Source: Robinsoniella peoriensis
GTDB lineage: Bacteria > Bacillota > Clostridia > Lachnospirales > Lachnospiraceae
Strand: one strand, 5' to 3'
Length of the DNA stretch: 64,000 nt
Assembly (NCBI RefSeq): GCF_042680125.1
Contig: NZ_JBHTNY010000003.1
The position numbers and the translations under genes are program-made. The notes beneath the pieces were generated by a model. That model was given only the letters and a program-made list of their open reading frames with translations, did no database searches and had not been told where the DNA came from. How positions within the stretch are numbered: the stretch's first letter is position 1; every line of letters begins with the position of its first letter. Positions 8,106-16,313 of this stretch are shown here, one piece after another.

Positions 8106-8384
8106 CTATTCTACTATGACTATTTTTTGTGGGTCATCTACAATACCTACAATACATGCATCAATCGGAGAATCCGGATCACCACAGCCAAGCCGCGCAG
8201 AACTACCTGTTGTCACCAGCACGATATCACCGATACCAGCTCCTACGTTATCCACTGCAACAAGACGATTACTATTTTCAGTTTTCATCTTTTCCATTGG
8301 ATTTACGATCAGGAATTTGCTTCCAACAAGATCATTATTCTTTCTTGTACAAATTACCGTTCCTACTACTTTGCCTATAATCAT
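8106..8384 (-). CDS. BMC vertex protein (EutN/CcmL/PduN family)
   Basis: 92 residues, the typical size of the pentameric vertex protein that closes the 12 corners of the shell. It begins MIIGKVVGTVICTRKNNDL, has the family segment LVAVDNVGAGIGDIVLVTTGSSAR and ends IVDDPQKIVIVE. The AGGAGG site 6 bases upstream is perfect. It lies between the pduL-like and pduS-like genes, with a repeat-rich spacer on the upstream side. Confidence 0.92.
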   Translation of the reverse strand: MIIGKVVGTVICTRKNNDLVGSKFLIVNPMEKMKTENSNRLVAVDNVGAGIGDIVLVTTGSSARLGCGDPDSPIDACIVGIVDDPQKIVIVE

Positions 8385-8400
8385 GTTTTCCTCCTATGTC

Positions 8401-8505
8401 GCATTTGCTGCGTCATTCGTCGCACTACCGCAACATTTGCCGCATTTGCTGCGTCATTTACCGCACTCACTGCGTCATTTGCTGCATCTGCTGCGACATT
8501 ACTTT
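8401..8505. repeat. Degenerate short tandem repeats between pduL and the vertex gene
   Basis: Runs of 9-12-base units resembling TGCTGCGTCATT and TGCCGCATT, repeated about nine times with drift. On the transcribed (minus) strand they read as ATGACGCAGCAA-type units full of ATG triplets, with stop codons in all frames. Composition differs from the flanking genes. Confidence 0.75.
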
Positions 8506-8553
8506 ATCGGGAATATCCGCTAATTCATGCTTTTTCCTCATGCAGTCATCCAT
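8467..8553 (-). CDS. Possible 28-residue peptide ORF between pduL and the vertex gene
   Basis: A short frame beginning MDDCMRKKHELADIPDKV and ending in a Gln/Met repeat (MSQQMQQMTQ), running into the tandem repeats. There is no convincing ribosome site. I do not recognise it; it could be the remnant of a longer operon gene eroded by repeat expansion. Confidence 0.25.
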   Translation of the reverse strand: MDDCMRKKHELADIPDKVMSQQMQQMTQ

Positions 8554-8595
8554 AATTATATGGATTTATACGAATGCCGATCGGGTTTCATCGAA

Positions 8596-9243
8596 TTATT
8601 TAATTAAAATTCCCTTATCTTTACCGATACCCAAGCCATTTGCTTCATCGGTATCTATATGCATCTCTAATGTAAATGTATCATCTACTCTGATTACAAC
8701 ATCTTCAAAAACACCGCCGCGGCCGCTGTCAAAACGTACTTTAACAACCTGCTTATCTTTTACGCCATATCTGGCTGCATCTGCCGGTGCCATATGAATA
8801 TGTCTTTTGGCAACAATACATCCTTCTTTCAAATATACAACACCTTTTGGACCAACCATAGCAATTGGTGCGGAGCCTGCAAGATCCCCTGACTGACGAA
8901 CCGGCGGGTTTAATCCCAGACGTATCGCATCTGTCTTGGCAACTTCAACCTGAGACTGGATTCTCTCCGGTCCCAAAACTCTGACATTTTCAATTGCTCT
9001 TAATTTTGTTCCAACGATGGTTACACACTCCTGGGCTGCGAACTGTCCGCCCATAAGTTCTTTTTTCTTATTTAACTGATAGCCCTTACCAAATAAGGTT
9101 TCTACATCTTCTCTGCTAAGATGCACATGTCTTGCAGAAATTCCAATAGGAATCTCATCTGCCGGGTTATATACATCAACACTATTTTTTAATTGCTCAG
9201 CTACTAACCTTGCAATCTCATCTACTAATTGTTGTTCCTGCAT
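8596..9243 (-). CDS. pduL: Phosphate propanoyltransferase PduL (BMC-associated)
   Basis: About 215 residues. PduL exchanges CoA for phosphate on propionyl- or acetyl-CoA inside the BMC. The N-terminal amphipathic helix EQQLVDEIARLVAEQLKN is a typical encapsulation peptide. The first PduL domain carries the zinc-binding HVHLS motif and the second the HIHM motif. I start at the ATG at 9243 (GAGAGGG upstream); the frame runs on to 9345 without support. It supplies the ATP-yielding arm of aldehyde oxidation and recycles CoA for the aldehyde dehydrogenase. Confidence 0.93.
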   Translation of the reverse strand: MQEQQLVDEIARLVAEQLKNSVDVYNPADEIPIGISARHVHLSREDVETLFGKGYQLNKKKELMGGQFAAQECVTIVGTKLRAIENVRVLGPERIQSQVEVAKTDAIRLGLNPPVRQSGDLAGSAPIAMVGPKGVVYLKEGCIVAKRHIHMAPADAARYGVKDKQVVKVRFDSGRGGVFEDVVIRVDDTFTLEMHIDTDEANGLGIGKDKGILIK

Positions 9244-9417
9244 TTTTTCGGTCCCTCTCTTCATGGGGTTATTCAATTCATAGAGCATCCTGGACACAGC
9301 TACCATATCCATTATGTTGGATATCAAAAAATCACTTCCTGACATATAAAGTCAACTGCATGCCTCTTCCCGGGCAATTATCTGTCCGCGAAAAAAGCAT
9401 GCAATGTCATTTGTTTA

Positions 9418-9822
9418 TTAAAACTGTGGAAGGATCTTTTCTACATCTGTATGAGGTCTTGGGATTACATGAACAGCGATAACTTCGCCTAATCTTCCAG
9501 CAGAAGCGCTTCCAGCTTCAACAGCTGCTTTCACTGCTCCAACATCGCCACGAACCATAACACTTACAAGACCGGAACCGATTTTCTCTGTTCCAACTAA
9601 AACTACATTAGCTGCTTTTAACATAGCATCTGCTGCTTCGATTGAAGCAATAAGTCCTCTTGTTTCTATCATTCCTAATGCCTGAAGTTCCATTCTGATA
9701 TCCTCCTTAATTACTGGTTTTGCTGCCGGTGCGGCAGCATTCGCATTTTTGCGGGTTGTTCTTGGTTTTCTTTTTGCAGGAGCTTTCGCAGCTGCAGTTT
9801 TTACACTTTTTTCATCGGCCAT
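9418..9822 (-). CDS. BMC-H shell protein with Lys/Ala-rich N-terminal extension
   Basis: 134 residues: a 43-residue basic, Ala/Lys/Pro-rich extension (AKAPAKRKPRTTRK in its middle) followed by a complete BMC-H domain almost identical to the paralogue at 10209-10484. The long form starts at 9822 behind GAGGT. Inside the gene, the ATG at 9693 has a perfect AAGGAGG at 8 bases and would give a standard 91-residue subunit. Two isoforms from one gene are therefore likely, as known for PduB/PduB'. The extension could face the lumen and bind cargo or nucleic acid (inference). Confidence 0.9.
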   Translation of the reverse strand: MADEKSVKTAAAKAPAKRKPRTTRKNANAAAPAAKPVIKEDIRMELQALGMIETRGLIASIEAADAMLKAANVVLVGTEKIGSGLVSVMVRGDVGAVKAAVEAGSASAGRLGEVIAVHVIPRPHTDVEKILPQF

Positions 9823-9873
9823 ATCTTTTACCTCGATTTATCCTGAAGTCTTAGAATCTGTTTATAACAGATT

Positions 9874-10170
9874 TTAATCTTCCTGTAGAAATTTATATTT
9901 CTTTCTACTGATTTCTACAAGGTTCATCGTTTCTTCATGTGGATTTGCTATTACTGCAGATGCCACAATATTGCCTACTGCACTTCTCTTTGCAGACTCT
10001 ATTGCTTCCGTCACCGCAGAAACATTGCCTTGAACGATTATGGTTACCAGTCGTCCGCCTAACTTCTTTTCCCAAGTCAGGAACCTGATATCTGCTGTTT
10101 TCAGCATGACATCAAGAGCCTGAATCGCATCCGTAATATTAGGTAATTCAATTAATCCAATTGATTTCAT
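9874..10170 (-). CDS. BMC-H shell protein, divergent
   Basis: 98 residues, single BMC domain: begins MKSIGLIELPNITDAIQALD and has a C-terminal tail after the conserved NPHEE. It lacks the usual KIGSGLVTV pore segment (here KKLGGRLVTIIVQGN), so its pore chemistry should differ from the two main BMC-H subunits. GAAGGAAAG precedes the ATG. It is probably a minor facet component. Confidence 0.88.
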   Translation of the reverse strand: MKSIGLIELPNITDAIQALDVMLKTADIRFLTWEKKLGGRLVTIIVQGNVSAVTEAIESAKRSAVGNIVASAVIANPHEETMNLVEISRKKYKFLQED

Positions 10171-10208
10171 ATATCTTTCCTTCTGTTTTCAGGATATTGG
10201 AGCACGTT

Positions 10209-10484
10209 TTAGATGCTTGGTAATATTTTTTCTACGTCTGTGTGAGGTCTTGGGATAACGTGTACTGCTACTAACTCGCCAAGTTTTCCTGCTGCTGCTG
10301 CGCCTACTTCTGTAGCTGCTTTAACAGCTCCAACATCTCCACGAACTAAAACTGTTACAAGACCTGATCCGATTTTTTCTGTTCCTACTAACTGAACGTC
10401 TGCTGCTTTCACCATAGCGTCAGATGCTTCAATTGCTGCTACTAAACCTCTTGTTTCTACCATTCCTAAAGCTTCCTGTGTCAT
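10209..10484 (-). CDS. BMC-H shell protein, canonical (PduA/PduJ-like)
   Basis: 91 residues. Standard hexameric facet protein with pore-loop motif KIGSGLVTVLVRGDVGAVKA and C-terminus HVIPRPHTDVEKILPSI. AAGGAGG precedes the ATG. It is the likely bulk shell subunit and the closest paralogue of the extended protein two genes downstream. Confidence 0.93.
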   Translation of the reverse strand: MTQEALGMVETRGLVAAIEASDAMVKAADVQLVGTEKIGSGLVTVLVRGDVGAVKAATEVGAAAAGKLGELVAVHVIPRPHTDVEKILPSI

Positions 10485-10570
10485 TATAAAAATCCTCCTT
10501 AATTAACCTTGTTGTTGTTTTCCAACATCAGATATTCTTCATTTTATCTACTCTAAACATTTATTCTACA

Positions 10571-10876
10571 CTATATTGCACTTAATCTCAACATCTTTTC
10601 AGTATCCTCTGATGGAGCTGGGATAACATATCTCGTTACAACACCTGTAATACTGTTTGCTGCTTCTTCTGCCGCATCCATTGCAGCATTAACATCTGCA
10701 ACACTGCCTCTGATTTTTAAGCAAGTAATAAGCGGTACCGGTAACGCATCTGCATTTGCAGGTTTGTTCTTGTCGATGGATTCGATCCGGACATTTGCCG
10801 CTTTTGCTGCTGCATCCGCCGCCACAAATGCTGCTACGCATCCAAACACTTCTAAAATTCCTGCTGCTTCACGCAT
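10571..10876 (-). CDS. BMC-H shell protein with pore-loop insertion
   Basis: 101 residues. Single BMC domain (AAGILEVFGCVAAFVAADAA at the start) with an extra loop of about ten residues (DKNKPANADALPVP) before the central strand, and Cys in the following CLKIRGSV segment. The C-terminal YVIPAPSEDTEKML is typical of BMC-H. The ATG follows AAGGGGTG. It is first of the shell genes, behind the alcohol dehydrogenase. The insertion probably alters the pore or one face. Confidence 0.85.
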   Translation of the reverse strand: MREAAGILEVFGCVAAFVAADAAAKAANVRIESIDKNKPANADALPVPLITCLKIRGSVADVNAAMDAAEEAANSITGVVTRYVIPAPSEDTEKMLRLSAI

Positions 10877-10897
10877 GGCCTAACACACCCCTTTCAC

Positions 10898-12106
10898 TTA
10901 CTCATTGATGATAGCGATCTTAAGACCTTCCATCTTCAGGTTTGTTACATGAGCTTCATTAATTTCACTTAACGGGAACTTATGTGTGATCAGTTTCTTC
11001 ATTGGAAGTCCGATAGCCTGAGCGCCCTTTAAGAATTCAAATGTAGTTGCGTAATCTCTGAGTGTATATACCCAGGAACCAACGATTGTGATTTCTTTGG
11101 AGCAGATATCAAAGTGAGGATTGATTGTTGCATCTCCACCATTGATGAAGAATCCAAGTTCACAAAGTCCGCCGCCGTTACGGATGAATTTGTAGATATT
11201 TGCATGAGCGATCGGAGATCCGGTACACTGGAATGCAAAGTCTGCAAGGTATCCGCCAAATGCTGCTTTCACGCCTTCTGCAAGAGCTTCAATTCCTTTG
11301 TGGTCTTTGAAGTTTACAGTTTGAGATGCGCCCATTTCTTTTGCGAAATCAAGTCTCTTCTGCTCGCCGTCTACTGCGACGATATTCTGAATTCCCATAG
11401 TCTTTAAGATTGAGATACAGATCAAACCGATCGGTCCGCATCCCTGAACAACAACTCTGCTGTTGAATCTTAAGATTCCGGTTGTTTTAGCTCTTTCTAC
11501 AGCATGGATTAATACTGCACATGGCTCAATTAAGATTCTGGACTCTAAATCCAGTTCACTTACATTAAATACGGTAGAACCTTTACGGATTACCAGGTAA
11601 TCTGCAAACCATCCGTTCAGATGAACATCATCATCCGGAAGTAAGCCGTATACATCAGCTCCGCCTACGTTCTGCTTATTTAAATCGAACATTGTAATGT
11701 CCGGATCGTCTTTAAAAATCATACAGGTAACAACTTTGTCACCAAGTCCAATAGCTTTGCCTGCGCTGTCTTTTTTCACGTTTTTACCGATTTTAACAAT
11801 TTCACCGGTTCCTTCGTGTCCAAGTACAACAGGAATTAAACCAAATGGATCTCTTTTGAATTCGTGTGCATCTGTACCGCAAACGCCGCATCCTTCAACC
11901 TTAACCAGGATGTCGTCATCTCCGATTTCAGGAATCGGGAACTCTTTAATATCATAATGCTCTAATGCTGTCAGCATAGCTACTTTTGAAGTTGCCGGAA
12001 TTGTTCCGGAAGCTTTGCAAGGAGCTGCTGCCGGTGCTGCGCTGCTGGTATTGCCCTGCATTTCAGAAAGCACCTGTTTTACAATTTCTTCTATATTCAT
12101 TTCCAC
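10898..12106 (-). CDS. BMC-associated zinc alcohol dehydrogenase (MDR family)
   Basis: About 402 residues. An N-terminal encapsulation-type helix (MNIEEIVKQVLSEMQG) is followed by an Ala/Ser/Pro linker and a medium-chain dehydrogenase. Catalytic zinc ligands are visible in GCGVCGTDAHE, GHEGTGE and the later IEPCAV; the Rossmann motif is VVVQGCGPIGL. It would reduce the core aldehyde to an alcohol and regenerate NAD for the aldehyde dehydrogenase. I favour the GTG at 12106 (AAGGAG, 8 bases); GTG 12115 and ATG 12100 are alternatives. It is 12 bases after the dehydrogenase gene. Confidence 0.9.
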   Translation of the reverse strand: MEMNIEEIVKQVLSEMQGNTSSAAPAAAPCKASGTIPATSKVAMLTALEHYDIKEFPIPEIGDDDILVKVEGCGVCGTDAHEFKRDPFGLIPVVLGHEGTGEIVKIGKNVKKDSAGKAIGLGDKVVTCMIFKDDPDITMFDLNKQNVGGADVYGLLPDDDVHLNGWFADYLVIRKGSTVFNVSELDLESRILIEPCAVLIHAVERAKTTGILRFNSRVVVQGCGPIGLICISILKTMGIQNIVAVDGEQKRLDFAKEMGASQTVNFKDHKGIEALAEGVKAAFGGYLADFAFQCTGSPIAHANIYKFIRNGGGLCELGFFINGGDATINPHFDICSKEITIVGSWVYTLRDYATTFEFLKGAQAIGLPMKKLITHKFPLSEINEAHVTNLKMEGLKIAIINE

Positions 12107-12118
12107 GTCTATCACTCC

Positions 12119-13531
12119 TTATCTGATGCAAAGTGCATCGCCCATTACGCATCTTCTGCTCTTAGTAAAGTTTTTAGCGGAGGTTAATCCTTCACCTGTA
12201 CGGCTGCAGATTGTGAAAGTAGGATATCCTTCTCCTCCAAAACCAAGTGCTGCATAAGATGGGGCATTTTTAACAAAGATCGCGGTGTCGATCATTTTAC
12301 CAAACTTTGTAAGGTTATTTACATTTGTTGAATGCATATGTGCGGAATGTCTGTTACCATGTTCTAATTCAAGAGCAATGCCCATACCTTCTTCTACATT
12401 CTTTACTCTTACGATACCCAGAATCGGCATCATAAGCTCTTCCCAGATCATAGGATTTGTTTTTTCACCATCGAATATGATACAACGGATTTCATCGCCA
12501 ACCGTAACTCCGATTTTGCCAAGAAGAACTTTTGCACTGCGTCCAACGCACTGTCTGTTCAGGGTTCTCTTACCATTGTTTTCAATAAAAACAGTCTGGA
12601 TCAATTTCTGAACTTCTTCTGCGTTTGCATGATAACATCCAACCTGTTCCATATGGTAGATCAGCTCGTCCGCTATCATATCAACTGCAACAACTTCCTT
12701 TTCAGCAATACAAGGCAGGTTATTGTCAAATGTACATCCATTGATGATATCTTCTGCAGCTTTCGGGATATTAGCTGTTTCATCAACTAAAACAGGTGGA
12801 TTTCCTGCGCCCGCTCCCATTGCTCTCTTACCGGAAGAAAGAACGGTGGTAACTACACCCGGGCCTCCTGTTGCTACTAATAATGAGATATCTTTATGTG
12901 AGAAAATCACTTTGCTGACTTCCATAGTCGGCTCTTTTACAGCAACGGCTATATTTTCCGGTCCGCCCACTTCAACACTGGCTCTGTTAATCATATCAAT
13001 TGCCAGATTTGAAACGTTTTTAGCAGATGGATGTGGTGCAAATACAACTGTGTTTCCTGCTGCGATCATTCCGATAGAATTACATACTACGGTTTCCGTA
13101 GGGTTCGTAGACGGACAAACTGCACCGATAACTCCGAACGGTCCCATTTCTACCAGAGTAAGTCCTCTGTCTCCTGACCATGCCACTGTAGACAGATCTT
13201 CCGTACCCGGAGTCTTCTCTGCAACCAGCTGGTGTTTCAAAATTTTATGTCCTACATTTCCCATTCCGGTTTCTTCTACACCGAGTTCAGCAAACATTTT
13301 TGCATTTTCCAGTGTTTTCTTACGGATATTGGAGATGATCTTTTCACGAAACTCTAATGGCATTGGCTGAATTTCTTTCTGGGCTTCTTTGGCTGCTGCT
13401 ATCGCATCATTGATATCATCAAATACACCCAGTAATTTTTTAGAAGATCCTGCCGGTTTATCCGCCGTCGTACCCATGCCTTTTAACACGCTTCGAACAA
13501 TATCTTGAATTTCTTGTTCGTTAATAGCCAT
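12119..13531 (-). CDS. BMC-associated CoA-acylating aldehyde dehydrogenase (PduP/EutE family)
   Basis: 470 residues. The N-terminal helix EQEIQDIVRSVLKGMG is an encapsulation peptide. The catalytic Cys lies in FDNNLPCIAEKE (about residue 268), and the cofactor-binding segments (LVATGGPGVV, GAGAGNPPVL) match PduP/EutE. It converts an aldehyde, CoA and NAD to acyl-CoA and NADH. With PduL and the alcohol dehydrogenase it forms the conserved core of aldehyde-oxidising BMCs. Substrate (propanal, lactaldehyde or acetaldehyde) cannot be separated by sequence reading alone. Confidence 0.93.
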   Translation of the reverse strand: MAINEQEIQDIVRSVLKGMGTTADKPAGSSKKLLGVFDDINDAIAAAKEAQKEIQPMPLEFREKIISNIRKKTLENAKMFAELGVEETGMGNVGHKILKHQLVAEKTPGTEDLSTVAWSGDRGLTLVEMGPFGVIGAVCPSTNPTETVVCNSIGMIAAGNTVVFAPHPSAKNVSNLAIDMINRASVEVGGPENIAVAVKEPTMEVSKVIFSHKDISLLVATGGPGVVTTVLSSGKRAMGAGAGNPPVLVDETANIPKAAEDIINGCTFDNNLPCIAEKEVVAVDMIADELIYHMEQVGCYHANAEEVQKLIQTVFIENNGKRTLNRQCVGRSAKVLLGKIGVTVGDEIRCIIFDGEKTNPMIWEELMMPILGIVRVKNVEEGMGIALELEHGNRHSAHMHSTNVNNLTKFGKMIDTAIFVKNAPSYAALGFGGEGYPTFTICSRTGEGLTSAKNFTKSRRCVMGDALCIR

Positions 13532-13545
13532 TTTGTGGTACCCCC

Positions 13546-14355
13546 TTATTTCATCTGAGCAAGGATTTTCTTTGTCACTTCTGCAACGATTGCTTCAACG
13601 CTAGGTTCGTCAGCTTTTGCTGATCCACAGTTGCAGCCTTCTGCTGAGTGGCATCCGCCGCCGCATTTTCCGCCTAATTCAGCGCAGATATTTGCAGGAT
13701 GTTTTCCTGGAAGACCCATCTGTCTTCTGATTTCATATAATTTAGCGATCTGCTCTTTGTCAAATTCCTTTGGTCCGCCAAGCATTTTGGATTTGTATAA
13801 TAACTCTGCGTAGAATTCAACAGATTCCATTTTGTGGTAAGCAGCTAACAGGTCTGTGCTCCATGTTAAAGCTCCGTGGCTTTCCAGTAATACTGCATCA
13901 TAATATGGTAAGTATTTTTCTACATTGTCTGGAATTTCAACTGTAGAAGGTGTACCGTATTCAGCGATCGGAACGCATCCTAAAGCGATAACTGCTTCCG
14001 GCATGATTGGCTGTGTTAAAGGAATACCTGCGATTGCAAAGCTTGTTGCAAATGTAGGATGAGCATGTACTACTGCTCCAACATCCGGTCTTTTTTCGTA
14101 AACTCTCATATGCATTTTGATTTCAGATGAAGGTCTGAAGTTTCCGTTTGCCTGAAGAACATTTCCTTTTGCATCTACTTTACAAATAAATTCTGGTGTC
14201 ATGAATCCTTTAGAAACACCTGTTGGTGTACATAAGAACTCGTTATCGCTTATTTTTACTGAAATGTTACCGTCGTTTGCAGCAACCATATTCCTGTCGT
14301 AAATTCTCTTACCGATCTCACAAATTTGTTTTTTGATTTCATATTCATTAGCCAT
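13546..14355 (-). CDS. Class II aldolase (fuculose/rhamnulose-phosphate type) with C-terminal encapsulation peptide
   Basis: 269 residues. The aldolase domain (1-210) has the catalytic Glu in SSEIKMH, zinc ligands in VVHAHPTF and a third His in ESHGALTW, as in FucA, which splits fuculose-1-phosphate into DHAP and lactaldehyde. A Cys/Gly-rich linker (CGGGCHSAEGCNCG; seven Cys in the whole linker) then leads to an amphipathic C-terminal helix (SVEAIVAEVTKKILAQ), matching the encapsulation helices of the dehydrogenases. It is first in the operon, behind AGGAGG and a good promoter, so lactaldehyde is the likely feedstock of this compartment. Confidence 0.9.
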   Translation of the reverse strand: MANEYEIKKQICEIGKRIYDRNMVAANDGNISVKISDNEFLCTPTGVSKGFMTPEFICKVDAKGNVLQANGNFRPSSEIKMHMRVYEKRPDVGAVVHAHPTFATSFAIAGIPLTQPIMPEAVIALGCVPIAEYGTPSTVEIPDNVEKYLPYYDAVLLESHGALTWSTDLLAAYHKMESVEFYAELLYKSKMLGGPKEFDKEQIAKLYEIRRQMGLPGKHPANICAELGGKCGGGCHSAEGCNCGSAKADEPSVEAIVAEVTKKILAQMK

Positions 14356-14409
14356 GAAAAAAATCCTCCTTACATGTTTGTTTGTGTTGTTTTATTTTTG
14401 GTTTAATTT

Positions 14410-14438
14410 ATTTTAACACGAATGCCACTAAAAATCAA
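14410..14438 (-). promoter_or_regulatory. Promoter of the BMC operon
   Basis: TTGATT (14433-14438), 17 bases, TAAAAT (14410-14415) on the minus strand, 55 bases before the aldolase ATG. With the upstream terminator it marks the aldolase as the first gene of the operon. Confidence 0.75.
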
Positions 14439-14468
14439 CATCTTTCTCAATAATTTTTAGGACAAAAA

Positions 14469-14491
14469 AAACCCTGTAAAATACAGGGTTT
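14469..14491 (-). terminator. Terminator of the diguanylate cyclase gene
   Basis: Stem AAACCCTGTA/TACAGGGTTT with a three-base loop, then eight T on the minus strand. It separates the cyclase from the BMC operon. Confidence 0.88.
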
Positions 14492-14580
14492 CAGAGGAAT
14501 TAGCAGATTTTGGGGACAGGGTTTTCTTCACTCCACACAATACCACGCAATCCCAAATCCAAAGATTTGATAAAAATTTA

Positions 14581-16266
14581 TCATTGTATCATGCCGGGCT
14601 TATAGAATACATATTGGTTTCTGCCCCGGCGTTTTGCCTCATATAATGCCAGATCTGCCTTTTTGTATAATCCGTCAAAATCTTTTCCATCCTTTGGATA
14701 GACGGCAATTCCAAGGCTCCCGGTAATATTATAGGCGCTGCCCGTGGAAAACGCCAGTTTTTGCAGAAGCGTATCCAGGCGTTCCTGTATAACATGTTCA
14801 TCCGGTACATCTTTTAAGAAAGCTATAAACTCATCGCCTCCCAGACGCCCCAGTATGTCATCTGCCCGCAGGGATTCTTTTAATTTGCTGGTTATCACCG
14901 ACAGCACCCAGTCTCCAAACTGATGTCCCTTGTTGTCGTTTAATTCTTTAAAATGATCAATATCTACCATGATAAAGATGTGTTTGCTGTTTGGCTGGCT
15001 TTTATCCAATACATCCGTAACCTGGTCAATGATCGCCCGCCTGTTAAGAACCCCGGTCAGCGGATCACGCCTTGACCGTTCATGAAGTTCCAGGGCTTTG
15101 CGTTTTTCTTTGTCAATATCTGTTATCAGTATAAATGCTTTTATGTGATCCGAATAGGGATCGGGCAGCATCTGGAGGGATGCCATAACCCAGTATACAT
15201 TCCCATCCTTTGCATATCGCTGGCATTCCATTTTCATTTCCCGCTTCCCATTATGGAACTGGCGGATCATTTCACTCCTGCAGAATAACTCTACATAACC
15301 CTGCCTGTCCTCCGGCACGATCAGGTTGTCCACAACATATTCTAATGTTTTATCATAGGACACTACTGCATCTTCCGGCAGTATATTATTGATATCGGTC
15401 CTGACACTTTCCAGAATATTTTTCGTTATATCACACTCATAATAAGCTACAGCTTTTTCCTGCTGTGACTGATTAAACTGGCTCCATTTCTCATATGCAA
15501 TTTCTTTTTCCCGCTGTTCACTGATATCTTCAAAAGAAACTACAGCATGCAATGGCATTCCGTCACGGTTATATACCATAGAAAAGGAACATTCATACCA
15601 GGTATAATCCCCGGTCTTGTTTCTAAAATGCAGGATTGCAGTTCCCTTAGGCTGGCCTTCCAGCATTCGGTCATAAAAATTTATAAATTCTGTTCTGCTC
15701 TCTTTTGCGGGATACGTATCCGCAATACTCTCCGGCAGATTTTCCACTTTGACCGGCAGCCCAAGTTCCAGCGCCGTATCTTCTGACAACACAGCAGCTC
15801 GTGTCATGGGATAAAATCGAAACGCGAACCGTTTGGCATGTCCAAGCAGCAGCATTTTCTCTTTTTCTCCCATTTTAAGGACTTCAATAGCCTCCATCCG
15901 TTTACTGATATCCAGTACGACACAATTGAAGCAGTCTGCTTCGTGAGGATCAGCCGTACACTTTATCAGACTCCAGAGTACGCTTCCGGATCTATGTATT
16001 GCTTTTACTTCTATATCTATATAATCTAATTTCTCTTTCTTACATCTGTCTACTTTCTCTTTTGCCTTCGGCCAGTCAGCCGGATATATGATATTACTAA
16101 TTGTCGTGAAGCCTGCAGATTCTGCTTCCTGCGGTACGTATCCAAAACTCTTATAAAAGAGGGCATTTGCACTCACAATTGTCAGATCATCATCATTTCT
16201 AATTTTGCAGAAACCACATGGGAGATTGTCAATTTCTATGACGTCCTCCTCCCCATTATTCCGCAT
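14581..16266 (-). CDS. Diguanylate cyclase with PAS-type sensor domains
   Basis: 561 residues. Roughly three PAS/PAC-like modules occupy residues 1-390 (the typical TWYECSFSMVYNRDG and YWVMASLQMLPDP pieces are visible) and a GGDEF domain fills the rest. The active-site motif GGDEF is intact at 476-480 and is preceded by RADD at the inhibitory I-site spacing, so an active, product-inhibited cyclase is expected. No membrane segment is seen, so it should be cytoplasmic. It starts behind AGGAGGAG and has its own promoter and terminator, and so is not part of the BMC operon. Confidence 0.93.
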   Translation of the reverse strand: MRNNGEEDVIEIDNLPCGFCKIRNDDDLTIVSANALFYKSFGYVPQEAESAGFTTISNIIYPADWPKAKEKVDRCKKEKLDYIDIEVKAIHRSGSVLWSLIKCTADPHEADCFNCVVLDISKRMEAIEVLKMGEKEKMLLLGHAKRFAFRFYPMTRAAVLSEDTALELGLPVKVENLPESIADTYPAKESRTEFINFYDRMLEGQPKGTAILHFRNKTGDYTWYECSFSMVYNRDGMPLHAVVSFEDISEQREKEIAYEKWSQFNQSQQEKAVAYYECDITKNILESVRTDINNILPEDAVVSYDKTLEYVVDNLIVPEDRQGYVELFCRSEMIRQFHNGKREMKMECQRYAKDGNVYWVMASLQMLPDPYSDHIKAFILITDIDKEKRKALELHERSRRDPLTGVLNRRAIIDQVTDVLDKSQPNSKHIFIMVDIDHFKELNDNKGHQFGDWVLSVITSKLKESLRADDILGRLGGDEFIAFLKDVPDEHVIQERLDTLLQKLAFSTGSAYNITGSLGIAVYPKDGKDFDGLYKKADLALYEAKRRGRNQYVFYKPGMIQ

Positions 16267-16313
16267 ATCTGATCTCCTCCTGTCAATGGCATATTTTCCA
16301 AATCATTTTTTTC

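Noticed and set aside
8401..8505. CRISPR-like or tRNA cluster from the short repeats
   Set aside because: Units are 9-12 bases with no spacers, and no tRNA arms can be folded.
9346..9417. TGCATGC/GCATGCA inverted repeat between pduL and a shell gene as a terminator
   Set aside because: The loop is long and no T-tract follows on the transcribed strand.
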